55,170 nucleotides of DNA from Clostridiales bacterium (GCA_004556755.1 SFFW01000009.1:1-55170); one strand, 5' to 3'. Counted from the first letter of the stretch, positions 32,538-42,824 are shown. Numbers and translations are program-made. The notes: a model not told the origin generated them from the letters alone.

Positions 32538-32566
32538 TTGACAGCGGCAAAAAATAGTGCTATATT
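32538..32566 (+). promoter_or_regulatory. Heat-shock operon promoter
   Basis: TTGACA (32538-32543), 17 bases, TATATT (32561-32566). It overlaps the CIRCE operator, so HrcA binding would block initiation of hrcA-grpE-dnaK-dnaJ. Confidence 0.88.
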
Positions 32567-32591
32567 AGCACTCAGATAAAGAGAGTGCCAG
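32565..32591 (+). promoter_or_regulatory. CIRCE operator (HrcA binding site)
   Basis: TTAGCACTC-N9-GAGTGCCAG; the left arm is perfect and the right arm matches seven of nine positions. A second right-arm-like GAGTGCCAA lies at 32606-32614 directly before the hrcA ATG. Confidence 0.85.
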
Positions 32592-32614
32592 CATTAGCGA
32601 GGTGCGAGTGCCAA

Positions 32615-33703
32615 ATGAGCATAAGCGAACGTAAAAAGAAAATACTTGCGGCGCTTGTCGAGGAGCATATCAGAACGGCAGAACCCGTCGGCAGCAAGGT
32701 CATTGCCCGCATCGCCGACCTCGGATGCAGCTCCGCAACGATCCGCAACGAGCTGTCGGAGCTTACCTCGATGGGCTATCTTGAGCAGCCGCACACCTCT
32801 GCCGGACGTGTGCCGACCCCTGCGGGCTATAGGATATACGTCAACGAGCTTATGCACAGGCAGAAGCTTTCGCTTGAGGAGACGGAGGAGATAGAGAGGC
32901 GCCTGAACGATAAGATGACGCAGCTTGACAGCATGATGAGCGACGTCGGCAAAATGGCGTCACAGCTCACGGATTATCCGAGCCTCATGCTCACGAGCTA
33001 TGCCCCCGCCACGATAAAGCGCTTTGATCTTATATATATTGATGCCAACACGTTCATAATTGTGGCGATGCTGAGCAACAATACCGTTAAGAACAAGCTT
33101 GTACACCTGCCGATCTCGGTGGATTCCGGGATGATCGCAAAGCTCTCCTCTCTCTTTAACGCAAACTTCACCGGAATATCGAACGAGAAGATAACGCCGC
33201 TGCTGATCAATAGCACCGAGCGTGCGGCGGACGATACGATGGGACTCACCGCAGTCATCGCCTCCTTTGCGATGGAGATACTTGCGGGACAAAGCGGAGT
33301 CGAAGCCTTCGTTACGGGCGAAAATAGGCTGCTTAGTCAGCCGGAGTTTCGAGATCCCGACAAGGCGCACCGCCTGATGAGCTACCTGTCCGGCGGCGGA
33401 CATTTAATATCCGGCAACGTTATCGATCCCAATTCGGACATCACGGTGCTGATAGGTCCCGAAAACGTCGCCGAGGAGCTTAAAGACTCCAGCGTCGTCA
33501 TAGCGAGCTATGACATGGGCGACAATACGAAGGGGCTTATCGGAGTGGTAGGACCCACGAGAATGGATTATTCCGCAGTGGCAGCTAAGCTCAGCTTCCT
33601 TGCGGCAGGTCTTTCAAAGCGTCTCGGCGGCGGAGAGGCTCCCCCGTCGGGAATGCACAACAAGCTGATAATCAAGGGAGATGACATTATAGATGAGCAC
33701 TGA
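32615..33703 (+). CDS. hrcA: Heat-inducible transcription repressor HrcA
   Basis: 362 residues from ATG 32615. Winged-helix N-terminus (SISERKKKILAALVEEHIRT, AEPVGSKVI, SSATIRNELSELTSMGYLEQ, PHTSAGRVPTPAGYRIYVNE) and C-terminal GAF-like part (ITVLIGPEN, SVVIASYDMGDNTKGLIGVV, GPTRMDYSAV). It represses its own operon at CIRCE with help from GroE. The stop overlaps grpE by 11 bases. Confidence 0.96.
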   Translation: MSISERKKKILAALVEEHIRTAEPVGSKVIARIADLGCSSATIRNELSELTSMGYLEQPHTSAGRVPTPAGYRIYVNELMHRQKLSLEETEEIERRLNDKMTQLDSMMSDVGKMASQLTDYPSLMLTSYAPATIKRFDLIYIDANTFIIVAMLSNNTVKNKLVHLPISVDSGMIAKLSSLFNANFTGISNEKITPLLINSTERAADDTMGLTAVIASFAMEILAGQSGVEAFVTGENRLLSQPEFRDPDKAHRLMSYLSGGGHLISGNVIDPNSDITVLIGPENVAEELKDSSVVIASYDMGDNTKGLIGVVGPTRMDYSAVAAKLSFLAAGLSKRLGGGEAPPSGMHNKLIIKGDDIIDEH

Positions 33704-34319
33704 GAAAGAGAAAAAGGACACCGCCCCCGTCGAGGACACCGCCCCCGTCGAGGACACCGCCCCCGTCGAGGAAAGCGCCGCCGAAGAAAGCAAGGAGACA
33801 GCCCCCGTCGAGGAGGAACCTAAAAAGGAAAAGAAGTCCAAGCCCAAAAAGGAAAAGGACAAGGAGTCCAAAAAGGCTCCCGACTTAAAGGAAGCCGCCG
33901 AAAAGCTCGTCCGTGAGGAAAAGGACAGATACCTTCGCCTCGCCGCCGAGTATGACAACTTCCGCAAGAGAAGCCAGAAGGAAAAGGATTCGCTTTACAC
34001 CGACATCAAGGTCGACACGCTGCGCAAGTTCCTTCCGGTGTACGACAATCTTGAGCGTGCCTTAAAGCAGGCGACTGCGGACGAGGCGTACCGCAAGGGC
34101 GTCGAGATGATAATGGCGCAGTTCAAATCCACGATGGACGGACTCGGCGTCACCGAGATCGCAGCGGAGGGCGAGAAGTTCGACCCCAAAAAGCACAATG
34201 CGGTCATGCACGTTGAGGACGAGAGCTTCGGCGAAAACGAGATAGTCGAAGTGTTCCAGAGGGGCTTTACCCTCGGCGACAAGGTAATCCGTTTTGCCAT
34301 GGTCAAAGTGGCAAACTGA
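33693..34319 (+). CDS. grpE: Nucleotide exchange factor GrpE
   Basis: 208 residues. The N-terminal 60 residues are low-complexity, with three tandem DTAPVE units and Lys/Glu runs. The conserved part follows: EEKDRYLRLAAEYDNFRKRS, LRKFLPVYDNLERAL, VEMIMAQFKSTMDGLGVTEI, and FDPKKHNAVMHVED, and it ends with VEVFQRGFTLGDKVIRFAMV. It releases ADP from DnaK. Complete, in the standard operon order. Confidence 0.96.
   Translation: MSTEKEKKDTAPVEDTAPVEDTAPVEESAAEESKETAPVEEEPKKEKKSKPKKEKDKESKKAPDLKEAAEKLVREEKDRYLRLAAEYDNFRKRSQKEKDSLYTDIKVDTLRKFLPVYDNLERALKQATADEAYRKGVEMIMAQFKSTMDGLGVTEIAAEGEKFDPKKHNAVMHVEDESFGENEIVEVFQRGFTLGDKVIRFAMVKVAN
33717..33770 (+). repeat. Three exact 18-bp tandem repeats inside grpE
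   Basis: GACACCGCCCCCGTCGAG three times in a row, each encoding DTAPVE; a partial fourth copy (ACAGCCCCCGTCGAG) follows 31 bases later. Exact copies at the DNA level suggest recent slippage. The array is in frame, so length changes keep the gene open. Confidence 0.95.
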
Positions 34320-34368
34320 TTATATAAAAAAGTATATTATTTTCATTTTCAAATAGGAGGATATTATT

Positions 34369-36198
<1,830 letters not shown>

Positions 36199-36211
36199 TT
36201 CGCTTGAGTAT

Positions 36212-36242
36212 AAATGTGGGCGTACCCTGTACGCCCACATTT
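36212..36242 (+). promoter_or_regulatory. Perfect 14-bp hairpin between dnaK and dnaJ
   Basis: AAATGTGGGCGTAC/GTACGCCCACATTT with a three-base loop, followed by only a short T-run. It ends 12 bases before the dnaJ ATG and four bases before its GAGG site. It could be a partial terminator or an mRNA stabiliser that makes dnaK more abundant than dnaJ. Confidence 0.8.
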
Positions 36243-36254
36243 TGAGGTATATTT

Positions 36255-37385
36255 ATGGCAGAAAAAAGAGATTACTATGAGGTTCTCGGCGTAAGCAAGA
36301 CCGCAACCGAGGATGAGCTTAAAAAAGCATATAGGAAGCTTGCCAAGGAAAATCACCCCGACCTGCACCCCGGCGACAAGGCGTGCGAGGCCCGCTTTAA
36401 GGAGATAAACGAGGCGTATGAGATCCTCTCCGACTCCGACAAGCGTGCAAAGTATGATCAGTTCGGTCACGCAGCCTTTGACCCCTCGCAGGGCTACGGC
36501 GGCGGTTTCGGAGGCTTCGGCGACTTCGGCGGCTTTAGCGGCTTCGGGGGCTTCGGCGACATATTCGGAGACATATTCGGCTTCGGCGGCGGCGGTAAGA
36601 GCAGCAACGCCCCCCGCAAGGGTGACAACATACGGGCATCCGTGAACGTCAAGTTTGAGGAGGCCGCCTTCGGTACCGTGAAGGAGATCTTCATCGGACG
36701 TGTCGAGCAGTGTGCCGACTGCAAAGGCAGCGGCTGTGCGGATGGCACGACCCCGGAGGTCTGCAAGGAATGTAACGGCACCGGCACTGTCAGAACGACG
36801 CAGCGCACCCCCTTCGGTGCAATGCAGTCCACCTCCCCCTGCCCCAAGTGCAACGGCAGAGGCAAGATCATCCGCACCCCGTGCAAGACCTGCCGAGGCG
36901 CAGGCAGCGTTCGCAGGCAGATAAAGGAGGAGGTCAAGATCCCCGCCGGCATCGACGACGGACAGACGCTCTCCAAGCGTGGCAAAGGCAACGCCGGAAT
37001 AAACGGCGGTCCTGCCGGAGACCTGCTCGTGACCGTAATCGTTCAGCCGCACGCATACTTTGAGCGTGAAGGCAGCTCCGTGCTGCTTGAGCAAAACGTG
37101 TCCTTTACGCAGGCGGCGCTCGGCGCCGAGATCGAAGTTCCGACGCTTGACGGCAAGGTAAAGCTGACCGTTCCCGAAGGAACGCAGACGGGTACGACCT
37201 TCAGACTCAAGGGCAAGGGCATCCCCTTTCTGCGAGGCGACGGCAGAGGCGACCAGTTCGTTACCCTCCGTGTCGCAGTCCCCAAGGGGCTCACCTCTGC
37301 TCAGAAGGAGCTTCTGCGTCAGTTTGCCGCCGGAATGGGCGAGCAGACGGGCTCAAAGGGCATCTTCGGCAAGAAAAAGCGCTGA
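36255..37385 (+). CDS. dnaJ: Chaperone protein DnaJ
   Basis: 376 residues, full-length type I DnaJ. J domain 1-70 with the HPD motif (AKENHPDLHPG); Gly/Phe region 75-115; four zinc repeats CADCKGSG, CKECNGTG, CPKCNGRG, CKTCRGAG (about 150-210); C-terminal substrate domains (LVTVIVQPHAYFEREGSSVL). It stimulates DnaK ATPase and delivers clients. Last gene of the operon; a terminator follows at 37432. Confidence 0.97.
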   Translation: MAEKRDYYEVLGVSKTATEDELKKAYRKLAKENHPDLHPGDKACEARFKEINEAYEILSDSDKRAKYDQFGHAAFDPSQGYGGGFGGFGDFGGFSGFGGFGDIFGDIFGFGGGGKSSNAPRKGDNIRASVNVKFEEAAFGTVKEIFIGRVEQCADCKGSGCADGTTPEVCKECNGTGTVRTTQRTPFGAMQSTSPCPKCNGRGKIIRTPCKTCRGAGSVRRQIKEEVKIPAGIDDGQTLSKRGKGNAGINGGPAGDLLVTVIVQPHAYFEREGSSVLLEQNVSFTQAALGAEIEVPTLDGKVKLTVPEGTQTGTTFRLKGKGIPFLRGDGRGDQFVTLRVAVPKGLTSAQKELLRQFAAGMGEQTGSKGIFGKKKR

Positions 37386-37431
37386 GTAAATGCATTTATT
37401 ACAGCCGGCGCCTATACGCCTGCGCCATATG

Positions 37432-37464
37432 AAAACCTCAAAGGCAAAGCCTTTGGGGTTTTTT
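37432..37464 (+). terminator. Terminator of the heat-shock operon
   Basis: AAAACCTCAAAGGC/GCCTTTGGGGTTTT hairpin with one G-T pair and a T-run. From 37465 to 37671 the DNA is A+T-rich and holds no gene. Confidence 0.88.
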
Positions 37465-37671
37465 AGTTAAAATTCTTACTTTGTATTCAAAATCGAATAA
37501 AAATGCATATCGACTTTAAATTTCGGTTATAAATTCAATATTTGGCTTGAATTTTTGTAGACATATTTCTTTAACTTGTGCAATATCTGTACGCATCTTT
37601 TAAAACCGTAGCGCAAATATTGTTTGTTATTTAAATTACTATCTTTTTAAAGTTATAAAAGATTTTGTCTC

Positions 37672-37700
37672 TTGACAAACGAGGTCGAATTTAGTAATAT
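37672..37700 (+). promoter_or_regulatory. Near-consensus promoter of the 37-aa gene
   Basis: TTGACA, 17 bases, TAATAT. The start site would be near 37707, giving a leader of about 34 bases to the ATG at 37741. Confidence 0.88.
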
Positions 37701-37740
37701 AACAGTGGAAATAGTCAACACCACTTAGGAGGAAAAAACA

Positions 37741-37854
37741 ATGTGCCTTTACGAGTTCATTAAGTCCATCGTTCTCGGCAGCGAGCCCGATTCCGACGAC
37801 GAATTTGCAGTCATGGATAAAATCCACGACGAAATTTGCCCCTTCAAGCCCTGA
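37741..37854 (+). CDS. Small protein, 37 aa, complete transcription unit
   Basis: MCLYEFIKSIVLGSEPDSDD then EFAVMDKIHDEICPFKP. It has a consensus-like promoter, a strong AGGAGG site seven to eight bases before the ATG, and a terminator nine bases after the stop, so it is very likely expressed. The peptide is acidic in the middle, with two cysteines (positions 2 and 33) and a CPFKP end, and has no signal peptide or full membrane helix. I recognise no family. It could be a regulatory microprotein or a peptide precursor, but no modifying enzyme is next to it. Confidence 0.78.
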   Translation: MCLYEFIKSIVLGSEPDSDDEFAVMDKIHDEICPFKP

Positions 37855-37862
37855 GGAATAAT

Positions 37863-37892
37863 AAAAAGGCGACGGTTTACCGTCGCCTTTTT
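37863..37892 (+). terminator. Terminator of the 37-aa gene
   Basis: AAAAAGGCGACGG/CCGTCGCCTTTTT, 13-base perfect stem, four-base loop, T-run. Confidence 0.92.
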
Positions 37893-37906
37893 ATTTTGTC
37901 TCTGCA

Positions 37907-37941
37907 AAAAGCACCCGAAAGTCAAGCTTTCGGGTGCTTTT
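37907..37941 (-). terminator. Terminator of the HAD gene transcript
   Basis: AAAAGCACCCGAAAG/CTTTCGGGTGCTTTT, 15-base stem; on the minus strand it follows the HAD gene stop. Bidirectional shape. Confidence 0.88.
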
Positions 37942-37946
37942 CATTA

Positions 37947-38633
37947 TCATAGCTCTTTGAGCAGCGGCGGAAACTCCGCAAGACTGCTTATCGTAAAGTC
38001 CGGTCTTATGTTCGGGTCCTGCGGCAGACCGGTCGGATTAAACCAACAGGTGCGCACAGCGGCGTTTATGCCGCCGAGGATGTCCGACGACAGACGGTCG
38101 CCGAGAATTATCGCACGTTCCCTGTCAAAGCCGGGTATGCGCTCAAAGCAAAGCTCAAAAAACTTTTTCGAGGGCTTGTCCGCACCGAGGCGCTCCGAGA
38201 TGAAAATATTTTCAAAGTATTTGGCGATTCCGGCGCTTTCTATGCGGCTGTCCTGAACCGAGCCCGTGCCGTTTGACACGATAAACAGTCTGTACTTCCC
38301 GCAAAGCGCCTGAAGCAGCTCAGGCGCACCGTCAACGAAGTAATGCCCGATGCCGAGCAAAAACTCGTACCTGTCCTCCGCCTTCTCGGGCGACGCCGTA
38401 ATGCCGTACTCATCGAACAGCAGCTTGTATCTGCGCACGAGCGCCTCTTCCCTTTTGATCTCGCCACGCTCCAACAGCTTCCACTGCTCGTCGTTTATCT
38501 CCCTGTAGCGCCGTATCATCGCAGTGTCGGACGGTATCCCCAGCTCCGAAAACGTGCGTGACAGCGCAGCCGCCTCCGCCTTGCCGAAGTCAAGCAGCGT
38601 ATCGTCAATGTCAAGTAAAACAAATTCTATCAT
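37947..38633 (-). CDS. HAD hydrolase, YjjG-type noncanonical nucleotidase
   Basis: 228 residues from ATG 38633 (GGAGG upstream). Motif I LLDIDDTLLDF with the nucleophile aspartate, motif II IVSNGTGSVQD, motif III lysine in ADKPSKKFFELCF, motif IV ILGDRLSSDILGGINA. The spacing and CWFNPTGLPQ end match YjjG/YfnB-type phosphatases, which clean up non-canonical pyrimidine nucleotides. It starts 15 bases after the TPR gene stop. Confidence 0.85.
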   Translation of the reverse strand: MIEFVLLDIDDTLLDFGKAEAAALSRTFSELGIPSDTAMIRRYREINDEQWKLLERGEIKREEALVRRYKLLFDEYGITASPEKAEDRYEFLLGIGHYFVDGAPELLQALCGKYRLFIVSNGTGSVQDSRIESAGIAKYFENIFISERLGADKPSKKFFELCFERIPGFDRERAIILGDRLSSDILGGINAAVRTCWFNPTGLPQDPNIRPDFTISSLAEFPPLLKEL

Positions 38634-38647
38634 GCGTTCCTCCGACC

Positions 38648-39733
38648 TCAGTGTACCGAGGTAAACTTCCAATCGTGTTTAAGCTCCTCCGGCTGCACCG
38701 AGAGCAGCTTTTCCACGCCGACACTTAAAGACAGAACGTAGTTGTCGGACACGGTGATCTCAAAGCCGTCCTTCTCGCAGCCAACGGCGACCGCAAGCTC
38801 GGCATTCGGGAATCCGAACAGCTCCGTAAGCTCACGACTCAGCTCGTTTGCGGCGGCAAGTGCGGTCGCAGAGCCGGACGAGATCATCACGGCATAGCGC
38901 CGCTCCCGCTCGGCAAAGCGTCGCCAGAAGCCCTCGTAATCGACGGCGTTCAGCGCATCCTTCAAAACGGCAAACCTCGGATTTTTCCCTGCGATCACGG
39001 TTTCGACCTCAAGTGCGACTCTGCTTTCAAGCTCCGGATCACGCTTTCTCAGCTCCGAGAGCTTCTCATGTGCCAACGCCTTTCTGTCCGTTGCGGCGTA
39101 GAGCATGGCGTAGAGGACGCTTAGCTTCGGGCTGTCAAAGCCGTTTGACTCAGCCTCGCACAGCGCCCACTCCGCATCGTCGTAGTCGCCCATCATAAGG
39201 CTGCAGCCCGCTGCGCCTGCGATCATTGCGCTCCTGAGCGTCCTCGGATTCACGGCAGGCACCTCGTCCTTCTGTTCAAGCCTTTCGATAAGCTGCACGG
39301 CAAGCAGATAATTTGTCAGCGCCGCATCGAAGCTTTTGTTCGTGTGCAGGAGCCTTGCAAGCATGACGTGCGTCATGTAATGCCCCGGTACGGCAGCGGT
39401 GGAAGCGAAAAAGCGCTGTATGGCAGGTACGGTCATGCCCGACCGCTCATACGCAAGCCCGGCGAAAAACTGCACGGCGCAGGTATCCTCCGGGCAGGCG
39501 CAGCGCTTTTCGATACGCAGCAGCTTTCGCAGCGCCTTGTCGTACTCGCCCCGGCTGATAAAGTTCAGAGCGCCGACAAGCTCGATCTCCCCGGTGGGGT
39601 CATCCGTAAACGCAGGCTCCAGTATCTCGCCGAAGGTCCGAAGATGCACACGCTTAGACTCATCGAGCGCCTCGCGGAATTTGGGGTCGCTCATCATTTT
39701 CTTCGAGAGCTTCCCCGAAAGGTCAAATGCCAT
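38648..39733 (-). CDS. TPR-like hypothetical protein
   Basis: 361 residues, no signal peptide or membrane helix. The middle has helical repeat units of TPR style (NFISRGEYDKALRKLLRIEK, FFAGLAYERSGMTVPAIQRF, ARLLHTNKSFDAALTNYLLA, MMGDYDDAEWALCEAESNGF). The C-terminal third is different (FELSREL-like ELSRELTELFGFPNAELAVA). Likely a scaffold or metal-peptidase-associated protein; no enzyme motif is visible. It lies between the sodium symporter and the HAD gene in one leftward run. Confidence 0.65.
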   Translation of the reverse strand: MAFDLSGKLSKKMMSDPKFREALDESKRVHLRTFGEILEPAFTDDPTGEIELVGALNFISRGEYDKALRKLLRIEKRCACPEDTCAVQFFAGLAYERSGMTVPAIQRFFASTAAVPGHYMTHVMLARLLHTNKSFDAALTNYLLAVQLIERLEQKDEVPAVNPRTLRSAMIAGAAGCSLMMGDYDDAEWALCEAESNGFDSPKLSVLYAMLYAATDRKALAHEKLSELRKRDPELESRVALEVETVIAGKNPRFAVLKDALNAVDYEGFWRRFAERERRYAVMISSGSATALAAANELSRELTELFGFPNAELAVAVGCEKDGFEITVSDNYVLSLSVGVEKLLSVQPEELKHDWKFTSVH

Positions 39734-39736
39734 ACC

Positions 39737-41098
39737 TTAAATCACCTTGAAGAATGTCAAAATACCCGTCACAAACAGTGCGATAATGATAAGCGGAAGC
39801 ACATAGCACATATAGCCCTTCATCCACTTTTTGACCTTCATGCCCTTGCCGGAGTTTGCCTCCGCAACGAAGTTATCCCAGCCCCACGCCTTTTTCAGGG
39901 TCGAGAACAAAACAAAGCACAGAGCGCCGATCGGCAGCAGCACGTTGCTCAGCACGAAGTCCTCAAGGCTCAGGACATTGCTTCCCTCGCCGAAGGGCAT
40001 AAAGCCGCTCCACAGGTTAAAGCCGAGTGCGCACGGCGTCGCAAGAATGAGCATCGCAATGCAGTTTATGAGCGCAGCCTTTTTGCGGCTCCAGCCGAAA
40101 AGGTCGATGCAGCACGCCATGATGTTCTCAAAGGTCGCAAGCACGGTGCTTATTGCGGCAACGCACATAAACAGGAAGAACAGGCTTCCCCACAGTCTGC
40201 CGAGCGGCAGATTTGCGAAGATGTTCGGCAGAGTTATGAATATCAGCGGAGGACCGGAGGTGACCTCGACCCCGTAGCTGAAGCAGGCGGGGAATATGAT
40301 GAGTCCGGCAGTGATGGCGACGATTGTGTCGAGAATTACGACGTTCACCGACTCGCCGAGGAGCGAACGCTCCTTACCGATGTAGCTGCCGAATATCGCC
40401 ATTGCGCCGATGCCGAGACCGAGGGTGAAAAATGCCTGCGTCATTGCGCCGATGACAAGCTCAACGCTGAAATTCGAGAAGTCGGGCTTTAGATAAAAGC
40501 TAAGACCCTCCCTTGCGCCGTCCATGAAAAAGCTGTTCACCGCAAGGACTATCATCAGTATGAAAAGCCCGATCATCATGTACTTCGTTATGCGCTCAAG
40601 CCCCTTTTGCAGGCTGAACGAGCAGATAAAGAAGCCGATTATGACGGCCGCCGCCATGCACACGAGCATAAGCGCCGGATCGGAGCAGAAGCTGCCGAAC
40701 TCGGCTGCGACCTGCTGTGCGTTCAGACCCTCGAGCTTGCCTGTGGCGGTCGCAACGAGGTAGTACATCAGCCAGCCTGCGACGTTGACATAGAACATCA
40801 TAAGCAGGTAGTTACCCGCCATTGCGATGCCGCCGTGGATGTGCCACTTGCTGCCCTTAGGCTCAAGCGCCTGATACATCTTCACGGGGCTTTTCTGAGC
40901 GGCTCTGCCCATCGTAAACTCGGTCAGCAGCACAGGGATCCCCAAAAGTACGAGGAAGGCAAGGTACACGACGACGAAGGCGCCGCCTCCGTACTGACCC
41001 GCCATGTAGGGGAATTTCCAAACGTTGCCCAAGCCTATGGCACATGCAGCGCTGAGCATCAGGAATCCAAGACGGCTTCCGAGCCTGTCTCTTTGCAT
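39737..41098 (-). CDS. Sodium-dependent transporter, NSS/SNF family
   Basis: 453 residues with about 11-12 transmembrane helices and a LeuT-type start: LGFLMLSAACAIGLGNVWKF, PYMAGQYGGGAFVVVYLAFL (sodium and substrate site in TM1), then LLTEFTMGRAAQKSP. AFFTLGLGIGAMAIFGSYIG is the TM6 region. It imports an amino acid or amine with sodium. GAGGTG precedes the ATG. Substrate unknown; the next gene upstream is a metal-dependent amidohydrolase. Confidence 0.93.
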   Translation of the reverse strand: MQRDRLGSRLGFLMLSAACAIGLGNVWKFPYMAGQYGGGAFVVVYLAFLVLLGIPVLLTEFTMGRAAQKSPVKMYQALEPKGSKWHIHGGIAMAGNYLLMMFYVNVAGWLMYYLVATATGKLEGLNAQQVAAEFGSFCSDPALMLVCMAAAVIIGFFICSFSLQKGLERITKYMMIGLFILMIVLAVNSFFMDGAREGLSFYLKPDFSNFSVELVIGAMTQAFFTLGLGIGAMAIFGSYIGKERSLLGESVNVVILDTIVAITAGLIIFPACFSYGVEVTSGPPLIFITLPNIFANLPLGRLWGSLFFLFMCVAAISTVLATFENIMACCIDLFGWSRKKAALINCIAMLILATPCALGFNLWSGFMPFGEGSNVLSLEDFVLSNVLLPIGALCFVLFSTLKKAWGWDNFVAEANSGKGMKVKKWMKGYMCYVLPLIIIALFVTGILTFFKVI

Positions 41099-41153
41099 AT
41101 CAATACACCTCTTTCCGAATAATAGTGCGGATTATTGAATAATAGTACAACAA

Positions 41154-42443
41154 TTATAAATATTTATCAAGCTCTTTTTCGACATTGGGGTACTTCTTCA
41201 CACGGGGTGCGTCGATGTACCTGCCCCGCATCACGACAGCGGAGGGATTGCGCAGGACGGAGATGTCACGGAGCGGATCGCCCTCGCATATCAAAAGGTC
41301 AGCCGATTTCCCGACCTCGACCGTACCCGTTTCCGCCTCAATGCCGGCAATGCGGGCGTTAATGCAGGTGGCGGTGTGCAGCGCAAAGGCGTTGTCAACA
41401 CCGACATACTTTACGAAGTACGCAAGCTCACGCCACATGTCGTAGTGTGTGACGTAGGGGCAGGCGGTGTCGGTTCCAAGCCCGACTGGGACGCCGTTTT
41501 TGAGCGCCGCCTTTGCGCAGGCAATAACGCCGTCAAGCACGACACGGCTGTTAAACTGCACCGTCTCGCTTGCACCGCTTATCTCCCTGTCAAACAGTGC
41601 GCAGGGTATTGCCGGAGAGATGGTGCAGACGTGGGCGGCTCCGCTTTTTAAAAATTCCGCCATCGTCTCGTCGTCCGGCTGCGCACCGTGTTCTATCGTG
41701 TCCACGCCGCCGTAGAGCGCCGCCTTAAGTCCCGCCGGACTTTCGACGTGCGCTGCGACCTTGTAGCCGAGTTCGTGCGCCGTGTCGCAGCACGCCTTCA
41801 CGAGTTCGGGACTCATTTTAAGCTCGCCCGGCTCGCCACGCTTTTTTGCGTCAAGCACGCCGCCGGTTATCATGAGCTTTATGAGGTCGGGCGAATCCTT
41901 TGCGATAAGGCGGACGTACTTTTCGCAGTCGGCAACGCTTTCGGCCTCGTAAGCCAAAACGCCCGCCATGTGACCGCCCGGCACCGATACCGCCATGTTC
42001 GAAACGAGCATACGGGGACCTAAGGTGCGTCCCGAATTTATCGCATCCCTGATCCTGCCGTCGATGTCTCCGAGACCGCCGACGGTGCGGATCGTGGTGA
42101 CGCCGGAGAGCAGCTCAGTCTTTGCAAAGCCGCGGCAAAGAGAGTACACCACCGCCCTGCTGGGCGCAAAGGACATGAGCCGCCGCACGCTTTCGGCGTT
42201 CTGCTTTTTGGTGTGCTTGGGCATACCCGAACCCGGCAGATGCACATGAAGATTTATAAGCCCCGGCATGAGGTACTTGCCGTTAAGGTCAATGACCTCA
42301 GCGCTGCCGGTGTCGGCGTCGTCGGGCAAAATGTCCGCAATGATTCCGTTTTCGATGAGCAGCTTTTTCCCCGTTATCGGCTGCATATTTTCGGTGCCGT
42401 CGAGGATGACCGCATTTTTGAGAACGTAAGTTTTGTTTTTCAT
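41154..42443 (-). CDS. Metal-dependent amidohydrolase (imidazolonepropionase/prolidase-like)
   Basis: 429 residues. Metal ligands: HVHLPG (HxH) near 66, the lysine region LIKLMITGGVL, AAHVESPAG, DTIEHGAQPDD and GLGTDTACPY. The urease-like beta part encloses it at both ends (LENG-like LLIENGIIADILPDD, then GTVEVGKSADLLICEGDPLR). Such proteins hydrolyse dipeptides or cyclic amides; exact substrate cannot be told. GGAGG precedes the ATG. With the neighbouring symporter it may handle peptide or amine substrates. Confidence 0.88.
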   Translation of the reverse strand: MKNKTYVLKNAVILDGTENMQPITGKKLLIENGIIADILPDDADTGSAEVIDLNGKYLMPGLINLHVHLPGSGMPKHTKKQNAESVRRLMSFAPSRAVVYSLCRGFAKTELLSGVTTIRTVGGLGDIDGRIRDAINSGRTLGPRMLVSNMAVSVPGGHMAGVLAYEAESVADCEKYVRLIAKDSPDLIKLMITGGVLDAKKRGEPGELKMSPELVKACCDTAHELGYKVAAHVESPAGLKAALYGGVDTIEHGAQPDDETMAEFLKSGAAHVCTISPAIPCALFDREISGASETVQFNSRVVLDGVIACAKAALKNGVPVGLGTDTACPYVTHYDMWRELAYFVKYVGVDNAFALHTATCINARIAGIEAETGTVEVGKSADLLICEGDPLRDISVLRNPSAVVMRGRYIDAPRVKKYPNVEKELDKYL

Positions 42444-42473
42444 AAGAGCGCCTCCGTGTCAAAAAATGCAACA

Positions 42474-42499
42474 GGCGGTGCAGCAAAAGCTGCACCGCC
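42474..42499 (-). terminator. secG terminator
   Basis: GGCGGTGCAGC/GCTGCACCGCC, 11-base perfect stem and four-base loop, then a T-run six bases further on the minus strand. Confidence 0.75.
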
Positions 42500-42513
42500 G
42501 TCATTTTCACAAC

Positions 42514-42753
42514 TTACTTTATGAGATTCAGCGTAAGGGTGAGGAGAACGAACGCCAAGGCGAACCACTTAGTTGCCTTTGCAAGCTTTGCGTCCCAAGT
42601 CTTTGCTTTGCCCTTGCTCATAAAGGTTTCCGCACCGCCGGCGATGGCGCCGGAAAGTCCTGCGCTTTTGCCGCTCTGAAGAAGAACGACGATGGTAACT
42701 GCAAGACCGGATACGAGCTGAAGAATGGTGAGAATGAGTTTAACGGTTCCCAT
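42514..42753 (-). CDS. secG: Preprotein translocase subunit SecG
   Basis: 79 residues, two membrane helices (LILTILQLVSGLAVTIVVLL and WFALAFVLLTLTLNLIK). The conserved motif VVLLQSGKSAGLSGAIAGGA matches SecG. It is the small subunit that aids SecYE translocation. It has its own promoter at 42796-42824 and a terminator. Confidence 0.95.
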   Translation of the reverse strand: MGTVKLILTILQLVSGLAVTIVVLLQSGKSAGLSGAIAGGAETFMSKGKAKTWDAKLAKATKWFALAFVLLTLTLNLIK

Positions 42754-42795
42754 TTATATATCAATCCTTTCGAAAATCAACAAATTAGCTTTATT

Positions 42796-42824
42796 ACTAT
42801 AACACAGCTATGCCGCAATAGCAA
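42796..42824 (-). promoter_or_regulatory. secG promoter
   Basis: Minus strand TTGCTA (42824-42819), 17 bases, TATAGT (42801-42796), 43 bases before the ATG. Confidence 0.7.

Noticed and set aside
33717..33816. Tandem 18-mers as a possible CRISPR or origin iteron array
   Set aside because: The copies are contiguous without spacers and are in frame inside grpE.
37741..37854. 37-aa gene as a RiPP precursor
   Set aside because: No radical SAM, dehydratase, protease or exporter lies next to it, and there is no Gly-Gly leader; kept only as a small protein of unknown function.
39344..40492. 382-codon plus-strand frame over the TPR and symporter genes
   Set aside because: Antisense shadow crossing two real genes; composition is unlike a protein and no start signal is present.
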